The position numbers and the translations under genes were made by a program. A stretch of 64,000 nucleotides of DNA, taken from positions 62,001 through 126,000 of the forward strand of contig SRSI01000013.1 of assembly GCA_005656395.1 (NCBI GenBank), read 5' to 3'. This stretch comes from Strongyloides papillosus (Eukaryota > Nematoda > Chromadorea > Rhabditida > Strongyloididae). Positions 59,113 to 64,000 of this stretch are shown piece after piece; position 1 is the first letter of the stretch, and every line of letters begins with the position of its first letter. Below the pieces are notes generated by a model. It saw only the letters and a program-made list of their open reading frames with translations. It made no database searches and was not told the DNA's origin.

Positions 59113-59117
59113 ATTTC

Positions 59118-59544
59118 ATAAATTTTCTTTCTTATAATTTTGCCAAAAGCATTAGTATAGTCTAGAAAAGTTACGTCAATTTTCCATCGATATTCATATG
59201 CCTTTGCAAAAATATTTTCAACTATAAGAATATCATCACAAGTGCTTCTATTTTTGAAGAAACCATTTGGTAAAGACCTATTTCTTTTTGAAGACGACTC
59301 TGCATGCGACTAAGAGTAAGTGATGAAAATACCTTATACACATGTGACGTCAAGCTCAATGGTCTAAAATTGGATATATCTGATTTTGATTCTTTCTTGT
59401 GTAAAAGTAGAATTGTAGAATTCTTCCATTTCTAAAGTGTTAAACAATTTTTAAGGTAAAAATTGAATCTAACAGTCATTATTTGAGTCAAAATTCTTCC
59501 ACAAAATCTTAAAACATCCAAACATGTTTTATCTGGGTCAACTA
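59118..59544 (-). pseudogene. RTE-type non-LTR element, reverse transcriptase first half
   Basis: Minus-strand frames, with small shifts, read NSTILLLHKKESKSDISNFR, PLSLTSHVYKVFSSLTLSRM, RSTCDDILIVENIFAKAYEY and VTFLDYTNAFGKI. This is the RTE/CR1-type order of RT motifs (KKG-NFRPLSL, ST-DDI, FLDY-AF). The frame runs up to the LTR insertion point, and its continuation is at 54922. Confidence 0.85.
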
Positions 59545-60641
59545 TTAGGTTGGTGCATATGTAACGCCCCCAGAAGGCGTTATTCAGAAAACCAATATAA
59601 ATACCAAGATAAATTCATTTTACATGTCAGATGTTGAACATAGAATATATTGTACCGAGGTTCTATTAATAAAAAGTTTATTTCATATATTTCGTTTCAT
59701 ATCACCCGAGGATAGCACCTCGTTAAAAAAGCTTATACATAAATAATGGCCGCAAATTCTTATTACAACTTTTCATTATAAAAAATTAAAATAAATAAAT
59801 TCATATTAAAACAGTCTTCATATAGAAATGTAGGGAGACTTGCCCTGATAATATTTTGCATATTACCTCGATTTTTAAATTAATTTTAAAAAAGTTATGC
59901 CCAATCTTAGAGATGTTGTCAAAAAGGGAATTACAGGTAATTTTCTTACATAAGTTCAAACTTAGATGTAATAGAGTTGAAGCATATTGAAACAAAGTGA
60001 ATGTATAGGGGGAATGGTCAACTTCTGAACGCTATTTGCGTTAGTGGTTTGAGAAATTCCAAGGGGTTAATTTTGACCTCAATAACGAAGAGGGTAAAAG
60101 AGAACCCTTTACTACCAATACTCAGAATTAATGGAAGATTGTCGAGCTAAATCTAAAGCAGTGATCAAGAGAGTTAAAATATATTGACAGGAGTTTAAGA
60201 AAGTGAATGAAAAACTAAAAAAAATCATCCGACTTTAAAAATAGGAATAACTCAATATTATAGATTGATAAGATAAGATGCCATTTTTCAAAACTAGTAC
60301 TAAAAAAACTTGGTGAATAAAAATATGGGGCTCTATCTTACCCTCCATACTTCCCTGATCTCTTTCTTATAATTTCCAATTTGTTTGAGCATTTGGATGT
60401 ATTTTTTAAGGATAAATTGTTTAAGAATCAGGAGTCGGTAAGAAGCGATTTCAGTAACTTTCATTAAATTCAAAAGTCGTGAATCTTAAAAAACGGGGAT
60501 TCAAAAGCTGTTAGAATGTTGAGAAAAATGTGCAGATTCTAACGAATATAATTATGACTACTTTACTTAACATAAACTTGAAGAAATATTGTTTTTAATT
60601 CATTTTTTCTTTCCGCGGCCATTATTTATGCACCAACCTAA
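59545..60641 (+). mobile_element. mariner-type element, decayed, inserted in the RTE element
   Basis: Ends TTAGGTTGGTGCATA and, reversed, TTAGGTTGGTGCATAAATAA, flanked by TA. Plus-strand remnants near 60370-60460 (FEHLDVFFKDKLFKNQESV) belong to the mariner C-terminus. Its left terminus is split by an LTR-like insertion. Transposase inactive. Confidence 0.8.
59560..59737 (+). repeat. LTR-like insertion in the mariner terminus
   Basis: It splits TTGGTGCATA from AATAATGGCC. It begins TGTAACGCCCCCAGAAGGCG, which holds a perfect hairpin AACGCC/GGCGTT, and contains TATAAATA and AATAAAA signals. A 4-bp CATA duplication fits (59556-59559, 59738-59741), though the exact right end is ambiguous by 1-2 bases. 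A solo LTR of a family other than the 54928 element is the simplest reading. Confidence 0.55.
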
Positions 60642-60643
60642 TA

Positions 60644-61812
60644 TTTTAAATCTTCCCATTAAAAAAAAGTTCTAGAAACTTTATCTTCCAAAGAAAGGAA
60701 GGACTTCATTTTATTGTTATCTAGATACTTAAAATTTAAAAGAGCGGCCTTCGTCAACTTAGCATCATTATCGTCCATATTATATAGTTCATTATAAAAT
60801 GGTACTACATAATTTGTCGGAATTTCATAAACTTCTCTTCTAGTCGTTAATTGTTTTCGTGCTTTATTAATCGATTGCCGTTTTTTCCAACACATTCTCA
60901 ATAACGTTATTACAGTTTGTTTCTAAATCAAATGACGTTTCAATAATGCTAGATACACTTAATGTTACAATTAAAGTTTATTAAAAACTGGCGATATAAA
61001 AGTGATAATAATAATAATATAACAACTTTTACTTAAAATTGGGATTGAACATTTTTCCAAAAATCAAAAAGTCTGTCCAGGATCTAACAAATTCTTATTG
61101 GTTTTTTAAGAATGCTCAATACTAAGAATACCATACTTATACCATTTGTAGATTGTTAAATTTTCTTTTTAACTCCAGTTCATTAGTAATATTTTTTTAC
61201 GACCAAACATATCCAATGTTTTATACGAATAATAACTTATTTTTGGTGTCATTTCAATTGCTTTCCTGTATACTTTTAAAATTACTTTAGTAAAGTTTAT
61301 GTAATCTCTATCAATATCAAACGTTTTAGAATGAGCACACTTTTACACTCTTTAAATGAAGAAGAAACCAATTCTTTTAATAATACCTTAATGCTCTGGT
61401 CTCCATTTTTTCTGGAGAAAAAATTTTTTCTTATTTAATTTTATACACTTTGATGCTTTGCTTTTTATTGAACTTAAAAGTAGTTTGTAATCACTCAATG
61501 TAGATTGAACTTGGAGTGTGTTAAAGCATTCATATTGTTAAAAGTGGAACAAGCAGATGACAGAATATAATCCAACTGTTTGATACAATATTTATTGAAT
61601 GTATAGAATTCCATTTTGTTCCAGGTCTACTTAAGATTTTTTCTTTTAGGATAAAAGAATATGTGCTAAAAAGTTATTGTTCGTCACGTAAAGCTTTTAA
61701 CCTATCATCGTTAGAATTTCTTTCTCCAAAATAGATTATGTGATTAAACATGTTCTTTTCACATCCAACTTTTGCATTAAAGTCTTCCACAACAAAAGCA
61801 TAACTATTATTG
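60644..61812 (-). pseudogene. RTE-type non-LTR element, endonuclease and pre-RT region
   Basis: Minus-strand frames read VVEDFNAKVG (the GDFNAxxG motif of APE-type endonucleases, near 61765-61795), YFGERNSNDDRLKALRDEQ, LSRPGTKWNSIHSINIV, and, further on, the 80-codon stretch 60901-60659 with PTNYVVPFYNELYNMDD before RT. This order (APE endonuclease, then RT, no Gag) fits RTE-clade LINEs. Stops and shifts throughout. The 5' part is cut off by USP-element copy 3. Confidence 0.75.
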
Positions 61813-62357
61813 AGGACACGTTAACTCACCACTCGTTTATATGAGAATTTTGAACAAGCTCTGAAGCCTATTTTGCAATGGCGGCACGTCGTTTTACCAC
61901 TGATTTATATAGCGCATGACAACAAGTTGTAACGGCTATTTTGCATTTTTCGACATCTGTTTTAACACTATAATATACAACAATATGGAATAAAATTACT
62001 TCATATTATATATAATAGTGTATAAAAATGCAAAATAGAATTATAAGAGTTTTATGCAATTAATAAATCTGTTTTATATAGTACTACTGATATTATTAAG
62101 TATATTTTAATAATTAAAGTATAATTAATTTATATTTTAATGAAGTTACACAAATTGCCATGGTGAAAATGATTTATATACTTTATTTGAAATTTACGGT
62201 AATAGCAATAATAAATTGATAATTTTTAACAATAAATATACTGATAAATTAAAAAAACATTTTTATATACAAATGTGGAAATTATTATAAAGTGTTTTTT
62301 ATTAAAATAGTAACCATTAAATTAAAAGAATAAACAATTAAAATATAAATTACACTT

Positions 62358-62697
62358 TACCACCTAATTGCACTGTGTTTGAATTGTATTTTTTTTTCTT
62401 AAATTAGTAATCGTTATTGATAATGATTTGGTTTTTCATTTAATAATGGCAGGAATAGTGCTGATATTTTCAATAACACCCAGAAAAATAAGAGTACAAT
62501 AGAAAAAATTATTTTTAATGAAAATCCAATAGCTTCTAAAACTTTGTCCATTTGAAATATCTTCAAATAAAAAAAGCCAATGATATTGTAGTTCCAAATA
62601 CAAACAGAAATATAACTCCAATACAAATGTAAAATTTGTATTTCTGTAATGTATGTCCAAACCATCTAGTAGACAATTTTGTAAATATAAAACTCAT
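62358..62697 (-). pseudogene. two-TM small protein, copy 3 (broken)
   Basis: Same start as copies 1 and 2, opposite the USP-like start. The second hydrophobic segment is kept (VLEAIGFSLKIIFSIVLLFF), but the frame changes at least twice, and a 6-base loss removes part of the loop. Confidence 0.6.
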
Positions 62698-62702
62698 TCA
62701 AA

Positions 62703-63406
62703 ATGTTGCAAAAATTCTTATTTACGACTAGTAAACAATGATTTCTACAATATTGAATAACATAAGAAATTTATATATATATTAAACAACATGAATCTGC
62801 TGCAGAATTCTTTTTCTTCATACTTGATCAGTTTCAAAATCGGACTCCAGATTTAATGAAATATCTCTATTATAAAGAAGAAAATAATCTGATCTGCGAA
62901 CACTGTAAAACTAGAAGAATAATGAATGAATTTGAAGCACCTATATTGAAAATAAATATCAATGATATTAATAACATGAAAGATATAAATAGTGCAATAA
63001 AAAAAATGTTGGAATATGAAATAGAAAGTGTTGCTCGTAAATGCCTACTCTACAACAAAATTTAAGGAAACATGACTAAGAAACGAATAATAAGAAAATA
63101 TCCAAAATATCTATTTGTAGAACTGACAAAAAATATCATGGATAAGATCATCAGAATATGAGCATTCACTTCATATCTTCAAAAGATTCTGTGTATGTAA
63201 ATAAATTTTTCACACAAAATACGCCGTATAAATTGAAAGGATCCATTGCATACGAGAGATTTGGACGTAGAACAGGGCATTTAACTTATATACGTTATGA
63301 AGATAAGTGGTATTGCTTTAATGATAGTCAAAAGCCTAAAGAAATAGATGAAAACGAATTACCTACAGAAAGGTCCACTGTTTTGCTTTATGAAATGAAA
63401 CAATAA
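62703..63406 (+). pseudogene. ubiquitin-specific-protease-like fragment, copy 3
   Basis: Breaks differ from copies 1 and 2. Here the run is eight A (62999-63006), keeping the frame through AIKKMLEYEIE, and the C-terminus is intact: DKWYCFNDSQ...ERSTVLLYEMKQ, a typical USP end (W-y-FnDs ... a-x-LLYE). The His box is damaged by loss of two codons (GRRTGHLTYIR against GHYVTYVL), and there are other shifts near 62812, 63064 and 63150. The finger Cys pair CEHC is kept. The Cys box is again missing. Confidence 0.65.
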
Positions 63407-63688
63407 TAATAAATTATTTATTTTTTATGACAGTTTAATGAAAGTTTTTCTTCTATTTTGTTTTTTTGATAAATACTATTTCCTTATTCAAAAATATATC
63501 TACAATTATTTCCAAATTCAACAGTTTATTATTGCTTTGATGACATTCACCATAATTGTTAATATAGAGCTTTGATTTAATGTTATTTTTAATTTGCGTA
63601 ATAGATGTTTTATGATATCATTACATCTATATAAATATAATTTCTTTACTTTTTTTATTGTTTATTATAGTAAAATAAAGATAATGTA

Positions 63689-64000
63689 TTAGGTTGTTCA
63701 ACTGAAAATGTCGCTTTTACTGCCAGAGCTAGAAATATAAAAGATATATTTTTAGTCGAACGATATAATATTTATGGCTTTTAAGTAATTGAATACAGTT
63801 CCAACATTGATATCCAATTCATCTGCGAGTTCCTAAACAGTTATTCTTAAATTTGGTTCCACCATTCTTGTTTTCAAGAACATTTACTTCGCGAGAATTT
63901 CCCTTTCGTTGAAGACACATATCTCCATTCTAAAATTTTTGTAACCAACGTTGTATGGTCCGTTTGTTAGTAGACCCTTGGCCAATGCTTCACTAACTTT
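63689..64000 (-). mobile_element. mariner family 2, deleted copy, runs off the window
   Basis: It begins TTAGGTTGTTCAACTGAAAA at TA. After about 30 bp it passes straight to sequence matching the HTH-encoding part of the element at 28921-30203 (around 29700-29940), so the catalytic half is deleted. Right end outside the window. Confidence 0.8.

Larger units (their letters stand above)
61813..63688 (+). mobile_element. USP-element, copy 3, right end cut by a mariner
   Basis: From GGCGGCACGTCG (near 61881) it follows copy 1 throughout, at clearly lower identity. Immediately left is a second, related terminus (GGACACGTTAACTCACCAC, about 61817) plus a shortened copy of the subterminal zone, giving a doubled left end. 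At 63687-63688 (TA) a family-2 mariner begins, so the right terminus is outside the window. Confidence 0.75.

Overview
This is an extremely AT-rich eukaryotic window that fits a clade IV parasitic nematode, most likely Strongyloides or a close relative. That placement is an inference from three things: an astacin-EGF-CUB protein of the type greatly expanded in Strongyloididae, spliced genes with introns of only 36-49 bp carrying GTAAG/TTTAG-type nematode splice signals, and the base composition. No bacterial or viral genome organisation is present.

Host-type genes are few: a three-exon gene of unknown function cut by a Helitron (10.0-11.2 kb, minus), an astacin-like protein with a destroyed zinc site (24.8-26.0 kb, plus), a Ly6/three-finger-like secreted protein (32.3-32.7 kb, minus), an RNase H-fold gene cut by a hAT element (36.0-36.7 kb, minus), a possible intron-rich gene (41.0-42.4 kb, plus) and core-1 beta-1,3-galactosyltransferase / T-synthase (47.4-48.7 kb, minus).

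Nearly everything else is mobile DNA. From left to right: an iteron-bearing element cut by the window edge (1-1.7 kb); a Helitron of about 7 kb with Rep-helicase and an upstream papain-fold protease-like ORF (3.1-10.0 kb); a complex block (11.6-20.2 kb) in which a tRNA-Pro gene is split by one transposon and two inverted copies of a 2.1-kb element carry a two-TM protein and a ubiquitin-specific-protease-like (USP) fragment; mariner and MITE copies (20.2-22.0, 27.9-30.2 kb); a hAT element with host-sized introns (36.7-39.0 kb); an IS630/Tc1-like element (39.3-40.9 kb); a Tc-like element holding an 8-bp-TSD MITE (43.0-45.4 kb); another mariner (46.3-47.2 kb); paired-terminus elements (32.9-33.9 and 50.2-51.8 kb); and a nested stack (54-64 kb) in which an RTE-type non-LTR element has been entered separately by a Ty3/Gypsy-type LTR element, a mariner and a third USP element.

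The most unusual content is the USP-element family, with three copies, 8-bp target duplications, no transposase and a divergent USP-like/TM gene pair. The second is the rearrangement it caused: the target duplications of copies 1 and 2 are exchanged between the copies, and the two tRNA-Pro halves lie in opposite orientation, both exactly as expected if the 4.2-kb segment between the copies was inverted by recombination. The Helitron's upstream protein has a Gln/Cys and Asp-x-His arrangement like the C76 (herpes tegument N-terminal) deubiquitinase fold. Two unrelated mobile elements here therefore carry ubiquitin-protease-like domains. Family names come from motif reading by eye; no database search was possible.
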